Of a stretch of 64,000 bases of DNA, positions 44,642-53,859 are shown in pieces. The stretch lies in assembly GCF_003065485.1 (NCBI RefSeq), contig NZ_CP026951.1, forward strand, positions 1,674,001-1,738,000, in the 5' to 3' direction. Numbering within the stretch: position 1 is the stretch's first letter; every line of letters starts with the position of its first letter. A model generated the notes under the pieces. It did not search any database. It saw nothing but the letters and a program-made list of their open reading frames with translations, and had not been told where the DNA came from. Source of the DNA: Salinibacterium hongtaonis (lineage in GTDB: Bacteria > Actinomycetota > Actinomycetes > Actinomycetales > Microbacteriaceae). The position numbers were made by a program, and so were the translations under genes.

Positions 44642-45118
44642 TTACCAGTCGATCGGGCGGGTTGCGCCGACCAAACAGGTGCCCGTAGCGAGAACGGGCA
44701 TGAGCGAACTGGAGTATTCGCCGCCCCATTGGCCGATGAGGCACCCGTCGGGAAGGCGAACGGCCACCGTGATGGCATCCGTGGCATTCCCCAGGGGGGT
44801 CGTGTCCGGGGTGATCTCGAGCTGGTCCTTAGTCCACCCGGCTTGAACAAGAACAGCGACCACCGAAACTCCGTCCGTGGCGCCACCCTCTACAAAGTGC
44901 TTGCCTAAGACGTAGTCGAAGTAGTCGCGGTTCTCCCCTGCGCCGCCTCCAGGAAGAAACTCTGGTTTCTTCGCTGGGATTTCGGTGCTCTCTGACGGGA
45001 CGCCGGGAGTCGAGGATGACGCGGGCTTTTCGACGGGTGCCGTGCACCCGACCAGAGTCAGAGCGAGCGCCGTCGCTATCGTGGCGACTGCCACCGCCGA
45101 GCGCTCGCTCGGTGTCAT
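44642..45118 (-). CDS. Hypothetical lipoprotein
   Basis: About 158 residues from ATG 45118. The signal peptide ends in the lipobox LVGC with cysteine 25, followed by a Pro/Ser-rich linker and a domain of about 100 residues containing NRDYFDYVLGKHF and two cysteines (DGCLIGQW, TGTCLVG) that could form a disulfide. I recall similar small lipoproteins in Microbacteriaceae but no assigned function. Located between ettA and ssb, same strand, not obviously cotranscribed. Confidence 0.82.
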   Translation of the reverse strand: MTPSERSAVAVATIATALALTLVGCTAPVEKPASSSTPGVPSESTEIPAKKPEFLPGGGAGENRDYFDYVLGKHFVEGGATDGVSVVAVLVQAGWTKDQLEITPDTTPLGNATDAITVAVRLPDGCLIGQWGGEYSSSLMPVLATGTCLVGATRPIDW

Positions 45119-45265
45119 TCGCACCAGTCGTGACCGCACGTGGCTCCCTACGCCGCACGGGACTAAACCTGCCCGTGATCGAGACGATTCTAGAAGGCTC
45201 AACCGCTCGGGGGCTCCGCTGGAAGCCGGGCGCACCCGCCCCGCGTCTCGAAACGGGCCAGAGGC

Positions 45266-45808
45266 TCAGAACGGCAGCGCGTCGGCATCCGCCCGATCAC
45301 TCGACTCCTGCCCCGGCGTGGCCCACCCAGAGGCGGTGCCGTTGGGCTCTGGAGCAAGCTCACTCGCCTCGGCGTCGGAGGATGACCCGACTGCGGCGTC
45401 ACCGGCGACCAGCGCTGCGTTCGCTTCGACGTCTGCGGGCACCGAAACCACAACCGAGTTGCGACTGAACTGCGCGACTCCCCACGTGAGGTCATGCCCG
45501 AGAGAATCGGCCTCAATCTCTACCGTGAGACCTTTGCGATCTTCGCTGCTCCACTCACGCAAGCGAATGCGCCCAGCAACGAGCACCCGTTGCCCTGTTG
45601 CCAGAGACTGCGCAGCGTTTGATGCGAGCCTGCGGAACGCCGTCACGGTGTACCAGTTGGTGTCGCCATCAACCCAGGTCTGTTTTGCGCGGTCGTACCG
45701 CCGCTGGGTTGAAGCGAGCCGAAAACTCGTTATGGATAGTCCCTCGGCCGTTGTCACGACTTTGGGGTGGGTGGCCACAAGGCCGCTGAGTGAAATTGTG
45801 TCTGTCAT
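45266..45808 (-). CDS. ssb: Single-stranded DNA-binding protein (paralogue type)
   Basis: 180 residues. The OB fold spans about residues 1-110 (SLSGLVATHPKVV, WYTVTAFRRLASNAAQSLATGQRVLVAGR), followed by an acidic, Ala/Ser-rich disordered tail ending in ADALPF, which resembles the conserved DDDIPF tip that recruits repair proteins. Away from the ribosomal rpsF-ssb-rpsR operon and with a divergent N-terminus, it is probably the secondary SSB of actinobacteria rather than the essential one. Confidence 0.9.
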   Translation of the reverse strand: MTDTISLSGLVATHPKVVTTAEGLSITSFRLASTQRRYDRAKQTWVDGDTNWYTVTAFRRLASNAAQSLATGQRVLVAGRIRLREWSSEDRKGLTVEIEADSLGHDLTWGVAQFSRNSVVVSVPADVEANAALVAGDAAVGSSSDAEASELAPEPNGTASGWATPGQESSDRADADALPF

Positions 45809-45918
45809 GCGGCCCAGTCTCGACTCCCCTGGGCTGGCGTCTAGCGGCGGCTAACGCAGGCGGGGATGCGACGTGATGCGCAGGGCTGGGGAGGAGGTGC
45901 AGTCACGCAGCCGAAACT

Positions 45919-46131
45919 TTAGTGCTCCCGAAACTCTGGCCAGGGAGACCCAGGAAGGAGGGCCGCGTGGAGAGCGCTCTTGGCGATATCGAGGGTCGGA
46001 TAGATGCCCCTGTAGTCGGGATCGCTGAGGAGGCGAAACGTGTAGCCGCCCTCGGCGGAATGAACAGAGCCAACGGCTCCTGCCGGGCCGAATGCGACCC
46101 AGGTTTTGCCGGTCGGTGTGACATCGCTCAC
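45919..46131 (-). CDS. Small conserved-type hypothetical protein
   Basis: 70 residues, MSDVTPTGKTWVAFG start and WPEFREH end. The compact beta-rich sequence (VGSVHSAEGGYTFRLL, YRGIYPTLDIAKSALHAAL) looks like a complete small domain, and I recall similar short proteins in Micrococcales. Function unknown. Codon use is normal and the start ATG follows an A/G-rich stretch. Confidence 0.75.
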   Translation of the reverse strand: MSDVTPTGKTWVAFGPAGAVGSVHSAEGGYTFRLLSDPDYRGIYPTLDIAKSALHAALLPGSPWPEFREH

Positions 46132-46240
46132 GATTGCCCCTTTTTTCTCGCGGTGCCTCGACCCTACGACTCCCTCCCAGGTGTGGCCAGGATCTCAGCG
46201 CACTCCCAGCGAGAACGGGGGAAAACTACCCGTACGCCAC

Positions 46241-46269
46241 GAGGCTACGAGGCTACGAGGCTACGAGGC
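46241..46269. repeat. 8-base tandem repeat at the msrA stop codon
   Basis: GAGGCTAC is repeated three times plus five bases. On the minus strand each unit reads with a TAG, and the first of these is the msrA stop codon (46263-46261). Such an array could change copy number without changing the protein. Confidence 0.85.
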
Positions 46270-46788
46270 GAGCACGTACTCCGAGAAGCTCTTGCGCACC
46301 TTATTAACCTTGGGCAGGGCCACGGCCATGCAGTACCCCTGACCGGGGTTCTTGGCGAAGAAGTCCTGGTGGTATTCCTCGGCGACAAAGTACTCCCCGA
46401 GCGGAACGATCTCGGTGACCACCCCGCCACCCCAGATTTCGGATGCTCGCTCGCGCGCCTCCTCAAAGAGCTCCCGCTGGGCGTCGTTCTGATAGAACAT
46501 CGCGGAGCGGTATTGGGTGCCCACGTCGTTGCCCTGTCTGTTGAGCTGCCGGGGGTCGTGCAGCGTAAAGAACACGTCCAGGATCACCTGCGCGGGAATC
46601 ACGGCGGGGTCAAACGTTACGGCGACCGCTTCAGCGTGCCCTGTCGCCCCCGTGCATACCGCCTCATAGCTGGGGTTGGGCACGCTGCCTCCCGTATAGC
46701 CAGATACGACGGAACTCACACCCTTGAGCGTTCTGTACACGGCATCCAGGCACCAAAAGCACCCTCCTGCGACGACGAAAGTCTCCAT
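46261..46788 (-). CDS. msrA: Peptide methionine (S)-S-oxide reductase MsrA
   Basis: 175 residues. The catalytic motif GGCFWC has the nucleophilic cysteine at position 10; VSGYTGG and HAEAVAVTFDP follow, with the substrate-binding GTQYRSAMFY and a resolving cysteine in GQGYCMAV near the C-terminus. It repairs oxidised methionine in proteins using thioredoxin. The stop codon lies within an 8-base tandem repeat array. Confidence 0.96.
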   Translation of the reverse strand: METFVVAGGCFWCLDAVYRTLKGVSSVVSGYTGGSVPNPSYEAVCTGATGHAEAVAVTFDPAVIPAQVILDVFFTLHDPRQLNRQGNDVGTQYRSAMFYQNDAQRELFEEARERASEIWGGGVVTEIVPLGEYFVAEEYHQDFFAKNPGQGYCMAVALPKVNKVRKSFSEYVLAS

Positions 46789-46902
46789 GGGGTCACCCTA
46801 CATTTCACGTTAGACACGGGCTCACTTTGGTAGCGGCCTCACGGGAGGAGAACCCCGGCGGCCCTACTGTTATTCCGTGATTGATGTGGACGACTAACCG
46901 CG

Positions 46903-47862
46903 ATGGGCTACCTCTACGCTCTGCTCGCCGCCGTGCTGTTTGGCATCAATGGCAGTGTGACCCGGGTCGTGATCGAAGCAGGGCTCACCCCCGCCCAGCT
47001 CACCCTGGTTCGAGTCGCCACGACCGCGGTGATCGCCGCAGCATTTTTGCTCATGCGCGACCGTGCCGCCTTTAAGATTTCGCTCCGTCAGGTGCTCATT
47101 CTGGCCCTCCTCGGTGTGACCGGAGTCGCCCTCCTCCAGTTCACGTATGCGACAGCGATCAGTCTGCTGCCCGTGGGAATCACCCTCCTCATTGAATACA
47201 CCGCAGTGCTCATGGTGGCGGTGATCGCGTGGGCCTTCTTTAAAGAGAAAGTGCGAGCGCGACTCTGGATCGCCATCGCGCTCGTGCTCGCCGGCCTCAC
47301 CGTCGTCGCCAGGGTGTGGGATAGCGAGCTCAACGCTGTGGGGGTGGCTTTCGCCTTCGCGGCAGCGCTGTCGTTGACGATCTACTTCTTGGGAGGCGAG
47401 CGCGAAGTCGCCAAGTCCTCCCCCATGGCGGTCGCCTTCTGGACGATGACGTTTGCCACACTTTTCTGGCTCGTGTTCAGTGAGTGGTGGACAATCGACC
47501 CCGGGCTTTTCACAACCCCGGTCTCTCTGCAGGGCAACCTTGACTCCGTGATGGTGCCGGTGTGGGTTCCGCTGCTGTGGAACATGCTTCTCGGGTCTTT
47601 CGCTCCCTTTTTCTTCTCCCTGCTCGCGCTGAGGTACCTGAGCGCGACGGCAGCGGGCATCGTTGCGACGGCGGAGGTCATCCTCGCTTTCTTCTTTGCG
47701 TGGGTGTGGCTCGGTGAAGGCCTCGACACGGTGCAGACCATAGGTGCTGGGCTCGTGCTGCTGGGCGTTGTTATCGCACAAACCGCGCGGCAGAACAAAG
47801 TGGTCGACGCCGACCTGGCCATCCCCGATGCCGCCCCGCCTTCCGCGACACGCAGCCGGTAG
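46903..47862 (+). CDS. EamA/DMT-family transporter
   Basis: 319 residues, ten membrane helices in two EamA repeats (first starting LYALLAAVLFGINGSVTR, second around VAFAFAAALSLTIYF). Typical drug/metabolite transporter superfamily exporter, substrate not predictable. The short tail after residue 300 is hydrophilic. Single gene, 37 bases before the next one. Confidence 0.93.
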   Translation: MGYLYALLAAVLFGINGSVTRVVIEAGLTPAQLTLVRVATTAVIAAAFLLMRDRAAFKISLRQVLILALLGVTGVALLQFTYATAISLLPVGITLLIEYTAVLMVAVIAWAFFKEKVRARLWIAIALVLAGLTVVARVWDSELNAVGVAFAFAAALSLTIYFLGGEREVAKSSPMAVAFWTMTFATLFWLVFSEWWTIDPGLFTTPVSLQGNLDSVMVPVWVPLLWNMLLGSFAPFFFSLLALRYLSATAAGIVATAEVILAFFFAWVWLGEGLDTVQTIGAGLVLLGVVIAQTARQNKVVDADLAIPDAAPPSATRSR

Positions 47863-47899
47863 ACCGGTACGTTCGCCCCGCGGCCGTTAGGCTCTGCCC

Positions 47900-48829
47900 A
47901 TGCAATGGTGGAATGACACGATCGACTGGATCACTTCAACCGATGGGCGCGAGGTCATTACGACCGCCGTTCTCCCCTTCGTAGCGATCATCGTGGCCGG
48001 ACTCATCGCCGCCCTCATCGGCAGGTCGACCTCCCGCCGCACGATCGCCCTGATCGACCGGGAGCACCGCACGACCGCGGTGACCGCAATCATCAGCGCA
48101 GCGCGCCGAGCAGCCAAGTGGAACACGCTGTCGTTGCCGGAGCAGCAGCACGCCGAGCACCTCTTTCATGAGGCCGACACGAGCATCCGTCTGCTGCCCC
48201 TTGCTGGCAGTGCGATGGCAGCAGACTGGGCCGCCCATGAGATCGACGAAATGAAGAAGAACTCGGTCTCCTTCAGCTTTCAGGCCGACCAGTCACTCAT
48301 TGATTTTCGTGACCGCCTTGTCGAATGGCAGGGACGCCCGAGCCGTGCCAAGAAGCTGTTCAAGAGCGACCTCGAAACCTGGGCATACGAGTCGAGCCTT
48401 GCAGACAAGGACCTCGTAGCAAAGCAGCAGGAGTGGGCCAAGAACCAGGTCGAAGACGCGCTGCCCGCAACGTTCGCGACGCCGGTTGCGCCTGCGACAG
48501 CACCCGCCGCAACGCTGACTGCCCCCGCAACCACACCGACCACCGCGCCGGCCGACGAACCGGCCAGCGCACCCTCGCCGTGGCCTTCACGCGACTCGGC
48601 CGCCTGGCCCGCTTCATCAACTGCAGAAGCGACCACTGCCGACGTGCCCGAACCATCACAGAACACGAGTGCTGCGGAAACGGCGCCGGAGATTCCCAAG
48701 TTTGTGGTCCCCTCAGTGCGCCCGTTGTCGGTCGACGAGGGAAACACTCCGACCTCAGATGATGCGACCGCAGCCCCGGTATCGGCCGGAACCGTTCGTC
48801 AGCGCATCAGCCCCGACACCACCTACTAG
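47900..48829 (+). CDS. Hypothetical membrane-anchored protein with disordered tail
   Basis: 309 residues. One membrane helix near the N-terminus (VLPFVAIIVAGLIAALIG), a helical domain to about residue 190 (QHAEHLFHEADTSIRLLPLAGS, SLIDFRDRLVEWQG), then about 115 residues of Pro/Ala/Thr repeats. Similar one-helix proteins are widespread in Micrococcales, but I cannot name a function. Its stop overlaps the convergent flavoprotein gene by 4 bases. Confidence 0.82.
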   Translation: MQWWNDTIDWITSTDGREVITTAVLPFVAIIVAGLIAALIGRSTSRRTIALIDREHRTTAVTAIISAARRAAKWNTLSLPEQQHAEHLFHEADTSIRLLPLAGSAMAADWAAHEIDEMKKNSVSFSFQADQSLIDFRDRLVEWQGRPSRAKKLFKSDLETWAYESSLADKDLVAKQQEWAKNQVEDALPATFATPVAPATAPAATLTAPATTPTTAPADEPASAPSPWPSRDSAAWPASSTAEATTADVPEPSQNTSAAETAPEIPKFVVPSVRPLSVDEGNTPTSDDATAAPVSAGTVRQRISPDTTY

Positions 48830-50259
48830 ACCGACTGCGCGGAATCTCTGCCGTATCCCTCCAGCAGACGAAGCCACACCTCGCTCATAGTGGGAAACGC
48901 GGGAACAGCGTGCCACAACCTACTGAGCGGTATCTCACCGACGATCGCGGTCGTGGCGGCGTGCAAGAGCTCGGCAACATCGGCACCGACGAATGTGGCG
49001 CCGACGATCACTGATCGCTCTCGATCGACGACCATCCGTGCCGCACCCTCGTAGTGGTCTTCGCGCAGGCTAGCGCCAGACACAGCCCCAAGGTCGTAGT
49101 CGATCACCTCAACGGTGAGACCGGCCGCGCGGGCCGTGTGAGCGGTGAGCCCGACGGATGCGACCTCGGGCTCCGTGAACGTGACCTGCGGTACCGCAAC
49201 GTGGTCGGCCGTTGCCACATGTCTGCCCCACGGCTGATCGTCAATGGCAGTACCCGCCGCCCGTGCGGCGATCACATCCCCTGCCGCCCGGGCTTGGTAC
49301 TTGCCCTGGTGGGTAAGCAGAGCTCTGTGGGTAACATCGCCGACGGCGTAGAGCCAATGATTGCCCTGCACCCGCATCGTGTCGTCGGTGGCGATCCACT
49401 CGCCGGGGGTCAACCCCACCGTCTCCAAGCCGATATCCGATGTCCGAGGCTCACGCCCCGTTGCCACCAGCAGTTCTTCTGCTTCGATGGTGCGACCATC
49501 CACGAGCGTCACCGTCACCGTGTCGCCCTCGCGATTCACCGAGTGCGTCTCGGCATTCTCGTGAATGACCACTCCCATCGCGCGGAGCGAATCGGCCACT
49601 CGATCCCCCGCGAACGGTTCCATAGTGGTCAGGATCCCACCCCGGGCAAGCATCGTTACTTCGGTGCCGAAGCCCGCATACGCCGTTGCCATCTCGGCCG
49701 CGACCACACCGCCGCCGATAATGACCAGGCTCGTCGGAGCCGTAGGCGCGCTCGTCGCCTCGCGACTGGTCCACGGCTGTGCGTCTGCCAGGCCCGCTAT
49801 GCGGGGCATCGCGGCACGGGACCCTGTGGCAACAACCACTGCGTGCCTAGCGCGGAGCTTGCGCGCGCCCCCATCACCGAGGGCGACGGTGACCTCACGC
49901 TCCCCGCTCAACCTTCCCGCCCCCCTGATGAGGTCGATTCCTGCGCTTTCTAGCCACTCGACCTGCCCCGCATCCGCCCACTCGGCCGCAAAGAAATCTC
50001 TGCGCTCAAAGACGGCGTCGACGTCGAGAGGGCCAGTGACGGCATCCGCCGCACCCTTCACCCTCTGGGCAGCGCGCATCGCCTGCGCCGGCCTCAGAAG
50101 AGCTTTCGAGGGCACGCACGCCCAGTACGAGCATTCGCCACCCACAAGCTCCGGTTCCACGATGACGGCAGTTAGGCCGCCCTGCACCGCCCTATCGGCA
50201 GCGTTCTCGCCGGCAACGCCAGCACCAAGAACAATCACGTCGTACTCCGCGGTGGTCAT
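48826..50259 (-). CDS. Pyridine nucleotide-disulfide oxidoreductase
   Basis: 477 residues. FAD motif GAGVAGENAADRA, then the redox-active GGECSYWACVPSK with cysteines 43 and 48 (CX4C), the NAD(P)-binding IIGGGVVAAEMATAYAGFG, and a C-terminal dimerisation domain with the His-Glu pair in HAVPAFPTMSE. This is the lipoamide dehydrogenase/mercuric reductase superfamily. The aromatic SYW between the cysteines differs from true lipoamide dehydrogenase (NVG) and is characteristic of an actinobacterial subgroup with unknown substrate. It is the last chromosomal gene before the inverted-repeat element. Confidence 0.92.
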   Translation of the reverse strand: MTTAEYDVIVLGAGVAGENAADRAVQGGLTAVIVEPELVGGECSYWACVPSKALLRPAQAMRAAQRVKGAADAVTGPLDVDAVFERRDFFAAEWADAGQVEWLESAGIDLIRGAGRLSGEREVTVALGDGGARKLRARHAVVVATGSRAAMPRIAGLADAQPWTSREATSAPTAPTSLVIIGGGVVAAEMATAYAGFGTEVTMLARGGILTTMEPFAGDRVADSLRAMGVVIHENAETHSVNREGDTVTVTLVDGRTIEAEELLVATGREPRTSDIGLETVGLTPGEWIATDDTMRVQGNHWLYAVGDVTHRALLTHQGKYQARAAGDVIAARAAGTAIDDQPWGRHVATADHVAVPQVTFTEPEVASVGLTAHTARAAGLTVEVIDYDLGAVSGASLREDHYEGAARMVVDRERSVIVGATFVGADVAELLHAATTAIVGEIPLSRLWHAVPAFPTMSEVWLRLLEGYGRDSAQSV

Positions 50260-50279
50260 CTGCGCTCCTCACCCTGTGG

Positions 50280-50816
50280 GGCGCTGGACGGAGCCCCTAC
50301 GCAGTGCTTACCACCGCGCGCGGAGAGCGGGTTCAGGGAAAGGGGTGGCCAGCAGGAGCGAGCGGGCACCGGCGTCGTGTCGTGAATGGAGTGCTGTCAC
50401 TTGCCGAGCTAGTCCGGAAAAGTTGACAACGGCGGAATGCCGAATATGCGGGCGACTCGATAGGAACTCCAGCCAGGGGTTTGACACTCTATTCCGGAAA
50501 CCTCCGCTCGCCACCGCCCGCGGATGCTCTAAGCCAACTGAATCAAGTCATCGACGACGACTCCGCCTTGCTACCCGCAGCCCTCAGATGCAGCCACCTG
50601 TGTCACATCCCATGGCATACGAGACACGCAGGTTTCGAGACACATCGACGCAGGCTCGACCCGATGTTCGAGGGGGCGTCCTTGCCGAAACCAGACATTG
50701 GCTAGTCAATCTGCGACTCCAGGCGCCACACCGCATGCCAGATTTCCGCGTAGGGAGCACCGCGACACGATCGAATCTTCCTGCGCGTCGTTCCCTGCGG
50801 CCGCTACGGTGAGGTC
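50280..50816. other. Gene-poor left margin of the inverted-repeat element
   Basis: No gene is supportable here. It holds the left terminal inverted repeat (from 50394) and a patch of recombination-site-like motifs, GAGACACGCAGGTTTCGAGA around 50621-50640. Short open frames in this stretch have no protein-like character. Confidence 0.55.
50394..50421 (+). repeat. Left terminal inverted repeat of a 4.87 kb element
   Basis: Begins CTGTCACTTG and continues with GCTAGTCCGGAAAA. It matches the reverse complement of 55239-55266 at 24 of 28 positions. The four bases before it, AGTG (50390-50393), recur immediately after the right copy at 55267-55270. Confidence 0.8.
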
Positions 50817-51392
50817 ATGGAGTCCCGCTCAGTTTTTACGCTCGGTGGAATAATCCTTGCTCTCTCGCTGACCGGTTGCGCCGGGACTGCAAGCGACGCC
50901 GGAGTCGCTGCGCGGAGTGATCCAGTTCAGACGAGCGCGCCAGCAATTCCGGAAACCAGGGATGCCGCTGCTGCCGAGCAAGCCCAGGCCTGGCTCGACG
51001 CCGCTAACCTTCCGCCGGGAGCCGTCCGCTCCGATGCAAGCGTCGCCCAGTTCACCTCCTACACGGGGTGGCCGTGCGGCCCGGTCGAGGAACTGGAAGC
51101 GTTCTGGTTTATTCCAGAAGCGAGTATCCATGACACGGCCAGTTGGCTGATGGACCATCCGACCGCGGACCTCATAACGACAGCCATTGGGCCGGTGTCC
51201 GACGACGCGGCGATCGATTCGGCGATCGTCGGCTACATCCCCGCTCCTGGCTCTCAGGAAGGGATTGTCTACACGATCACGAAGATGGATGACGGCGTGG
51301 CGGTGAGGGCCGAGGTCGCCGCTCAAGCCGAGTCCGCCACTTGTCCGCCGATCCCTGACGGCGGGGTGTACGGAGCGCCGGGTCACGGGTAG
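50817..51392 (+). CDS. Hypothetical lipoprotein (element cargo)
   Basis: 191 residues from ATG 50817. The signal peptide ends in the lipobox LTGC with cysteine at residue 21. The mature domain is acidic, with two cysteines (GWPCGPVEE and SATCPPIPDGG) probably disulfide-linked, and a pattern of Trp/Phe near the middle (EAFWFIPEASIHD). No known family. It is the first gene inside the inverted-repeat-bounded segment. Confidence 0.78.
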   Translation: MESRSVFTLGGIILALSLTGCAGTASDAGVAARSDPVQTSAPAIPETRDAAAAEQAQAWLDAANLPPGAVRSDASVAQFTSYTGWPCGPVEELEAFWFIPEASIHDTASWLMDHPTADLITTAIGPVSDDAAIDSAIVGYIPAPGSQEGIVYTITKMDDGVAVRAEVAAQAESATCPPIPDGGVYGAPGHG

Positions 51393-51437
51393 CTTCGCCA
51401 CTTTATCAACCTGTACCGCCCTCGGAGCGAGTTCGTC

Positions 51438-52673
51438 TCATGTCGCGCACGCTGAGGTGACGGCGAGGCTGAGACCCTCGCTGGAACCGCGGATACTGGC
51501 GGAGTGGACACGATCGGTCCTTGGTTCGGCGACGCGCCAGATGTCGGTGCCCATGGCTCGGTCGTAGGGCTGCAGACCTGTTTCAGACCAGTGTGCGGTG
51601 ACTCGTGCGAAGGCCGACTCGAGACCGTCGGAGAGGGAGGACAGCGGCAGGAGCGTGAAAGCGCGGATCTGCATACCTACCCCGTCAGCACAGCTCTCTT
51701 CGCGAGAGTCGACGTCAGCGGTACCTGCTGCGGCCAGAACGGTCTCCTCAAGAAAGCTGATCGCTCCGGACCTCTCCGCGGTGAGATTCGGGGCACTGGA
51801 GGGCTCCGGATTGCGCTGAGGTTCGTCATTCGGTGGAGAAGAGCCCAGGGGAAGGCCGAGCCAACCGGACACCCGCTCCTCGGAGTCCGCGCTCGTGACG
51901 GTGAAAGCTACTCGACGAGCCTGCCCGCGATCAGCGGCATCGTCTGGTGTCCTGGCGAGGGCCTCGGCCATCCGTCCGACATCATCGCTCATAACGTTCA
52001 GCGAGGCCCTTTCTGTGGGCGCGCCCGCAGCAAAGTAAAGGTGGGACACCGCCGGGTCGTCGCTGAGGGATTCAAACAGTGCGATCAGTGCGGCGCCCGG
52101 CTCGAGATCGGTGACGCTGATCGTGACGTCGGCTCGCGTCACGCTGAGCCGGTCGGTCCCGGCCGCGGGGCGCGCCAACGCGATACCTTCGCTCAACGAT
52201 GCCTGGCGCTCAAGGTCTATGTTTCGCCGGAGGGGAGTCAGAGAAACATAGGCGACCTGTGGCGAGCGTCGGAGAGTGTCGGCGAACTCAACCTCAGCAG
52301 CATCCAGAGCGTCCACCACAGTCGCGGCCACCCCCTCCCCAGCAGGGAGCTCCAACGTCGTTGTGAGCTCCGCTCCCCTCACTCCGGGGACGGCTGCCTC
52401 CCTCAGAGCGCCTGCGAGCTCGAGGTCCGTGCCGACGGCCGTAACGAGCACTCGGGCCAGCCAGTCACGTGGCTGGTCTTTGGGATCGACCTGGCCGAGC
52501 GAAGCTTCAACCGTCGAAACGCCTGGCAGATCTCGGAACCGATTCTCGAGCTCGGTGAGCGACTCACGAGCCCCCTGGGGTGGCGTCGCCGGGGGAAAGC
52601 ACGCGCTCAAGCACAGCGCTGCGGCCACGATCGCGAACACCCTGGTCCACCGCTTCGCCCCTCTTGGTTTCAC
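51438..52673 (-). CDS. Hypothetical lipoprotein (element cargo)
   Basis: About 411 residues from GTG 52673; longer reading upstream lacks a sensible start. A basic n-region and hydrophobic core end in the lipobox LSAC with cysteine 25. The mature protein looks like repeated alpha/beta units of about 70-80 residues (ENRFRDLPGVSTVEASLG, then AELTTTLELPAGEGVAATVVDAL, and VSHLYFAAGAPTERASLNV), as in proteins built of several ferredoxin-like domains. No catalytic motif and no family recognised. Confidence 0.75.
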   Translation of the reverse strand: MKPRGAKRWTRVFAIVAAALCLSACFPPATPPQGARESLTELENRFRDLPGVSTVEASLGQVDPKDQPRDWLARVLVTAVGTDLELAGALREAAVPGVRGAELTTTLELPAGEGVAATVVDALDAAEVEFADTLRRSPQVAYVSLTPLRRNIDLERQASLSEGIALARPAAGTDRLSVTRADVTISVTDLEPGAALIALFESLSDDPAVSHLYFAAGAPTERASLNVMSDDVGRMAEALARTPDDAADRGQARRVAFTVTSADSEERVSGWLGLPLGSSPPNDEPQRNPEPSSAPNLTAERSGAISFLEETVLAAAGTADVDSREESCADGVGMQIRAFTLLPLSSLSDGLESAFARVTAHWSETGLQPYDRAMGTDIWRVAEPRTDRVHSASIRGSSEGLSLAVTSACAT

Positions 52674-52865
52674 GTCGCCAGCGTAGAGCCTTCGCTTGGG
52701 GACAATCAGCAGTGGAACCAGGGCGTTCAATAAATGCCAATGGATAAATGCACTAAAGGACCCTAAACGATCGTGCGGAGCGCCCGTCATCGTCGAACCT
52801 GCCGATCGAGCCAGCATCGAGTCTCCTTCTGAGGGCCCCGGCTCATGTGCGTTCTGTGGCTGGCC

Positions 52866-53669
52866 CTACAGTGGCGGGCTCGTATAGAGCCTCGTACTGC
52901 AACCCGCTTCTCCTGGCTCGATCCACATCGGGTCGAACCCAACCCTCTCGATCGCCCCATCGGCGCCACGGACAGCGACGATGCATTCGCGCTCGGATGG
53001 CACCCCGACAGCGGCGACGAGCACCTCTCCAACGGAGTCCGACTCGACGGTGATGAAATCTTGCGGAAATGCCACGCGCAGGTCGGCAGCCAAAGACCCC
53101 GACGTGGCGTACGTCAGCACGCGGGAGATGGTCGCCTGGGCGTCAGCCGGTAATGCGGGAGGCGGATCCGGGACCGGCAGGGCGGGAGCAGCGTCGTTGG
53201 TGCAGACAATTTCATCGAACTTGAGGGTGTCGTAGAAGCGGCTGCCAACGACGTGGTAGCGATAGCACCGCGTCGCCGAGCCGGGCCCATACGACGCCTC
53301 AAAAATGCGTGTCGCCGAGTGCGCGGGGACGTCAATAGTGATCCGAACGTCGATCTCGGCGCCGTCGCCGGACCCGGATGTGCCCGACCACGCGAGGGCC
53401 TCGACCCGTATCCCTCTCGAAGGGTCGTTGCTAGCTGCGATGTGTTCTACGACAAACCAGTCCGCCTCACGGGAGAAGATCACGGGCGGCGTCATGGCGG
53501 TGCCCATCTCCTCGGCGAGTTGCTGCGCCTGCTCCGCAGCTATTGAATCGCCGCGTGGCGGAGCGGATGCGCAAGCGGTGCTCGATGCCGCAGCCGCGGC
53601 CACGAGAACGATCCAAGCCGCACCGCGCGCCCAGGGCAGACGCAGCATTCTTCGCTCGCCGCTTCGCAT
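52866..53669 (-). CDS. Hypothetical lipoprotein (element cargo)
   Basis: About 267 residues from ATG 53669; ATG 53648 and GTG 53675 are alternative starts. The signal region ends at STAC, cysteine about 33. The mature protein contains cysteines in SATRCYRYHVVG, DEIVCTND, ERECIVAV and EAGCSTRL, probably two disulfides, and a beta-rich middle (VEALAWSGTSG, IDVRITIDVPAHS). It follows the previous gene's strand and, like it, has no recognised family. Confidence 0.75.
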   Translation of the reverse strand: MRSGERRMLRLPWARGAAWIVLVAAAAASSTACASAPPRGDSIAAEQAQQLAEEMGTAMTPPVIFSREADWFVVEHIAASNDPSRGIRVEALAWSGTSGSGDGAEIDVRITIDVPAHSATRIFEASYGPGSATRCYRYHVVGSRFYDTLKFDEIVCTNDAAPALPVPDPPPALPADAQATISRVLTYATSGSLAADLRVAFPQDFITVESDSVGEVLVAAVGVPSERECIVAVRGADGAIERVGFDPMWIEPGEAGCSTRLYTSPPL

Positions 53670-53859
53670 GCGCACAGCGTAGCGGCGAACCCCTGCTGAA
53701 GTGCGCCCGCATTCGCCTCAAAACCCTTGAGTTCTGAGACAGCTGGGTTACGAGAACAACCATGGCCCTTTAGGCACAGGGCACCATGCGCCGAAAGTCC
53801 GGTGGTCTGCCGGCGCACTCTAGGTTGCGTGATCACCTAGGTGGCCTTACCATCTAGCC

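Noticed and set aside
50308-50705. Short open frames in the left margin of the element
   Set aside because: They cross the inverted repeat and recombination-like words and show no protein-like pattern or start signal.
51504-52733. 409-codon plus-strand open frame in the element
   Set aside because: Antisense to the 51438-52673 lipoprotein, which has a proper signal peptide and lipobox; the plus-strand product has no such features.
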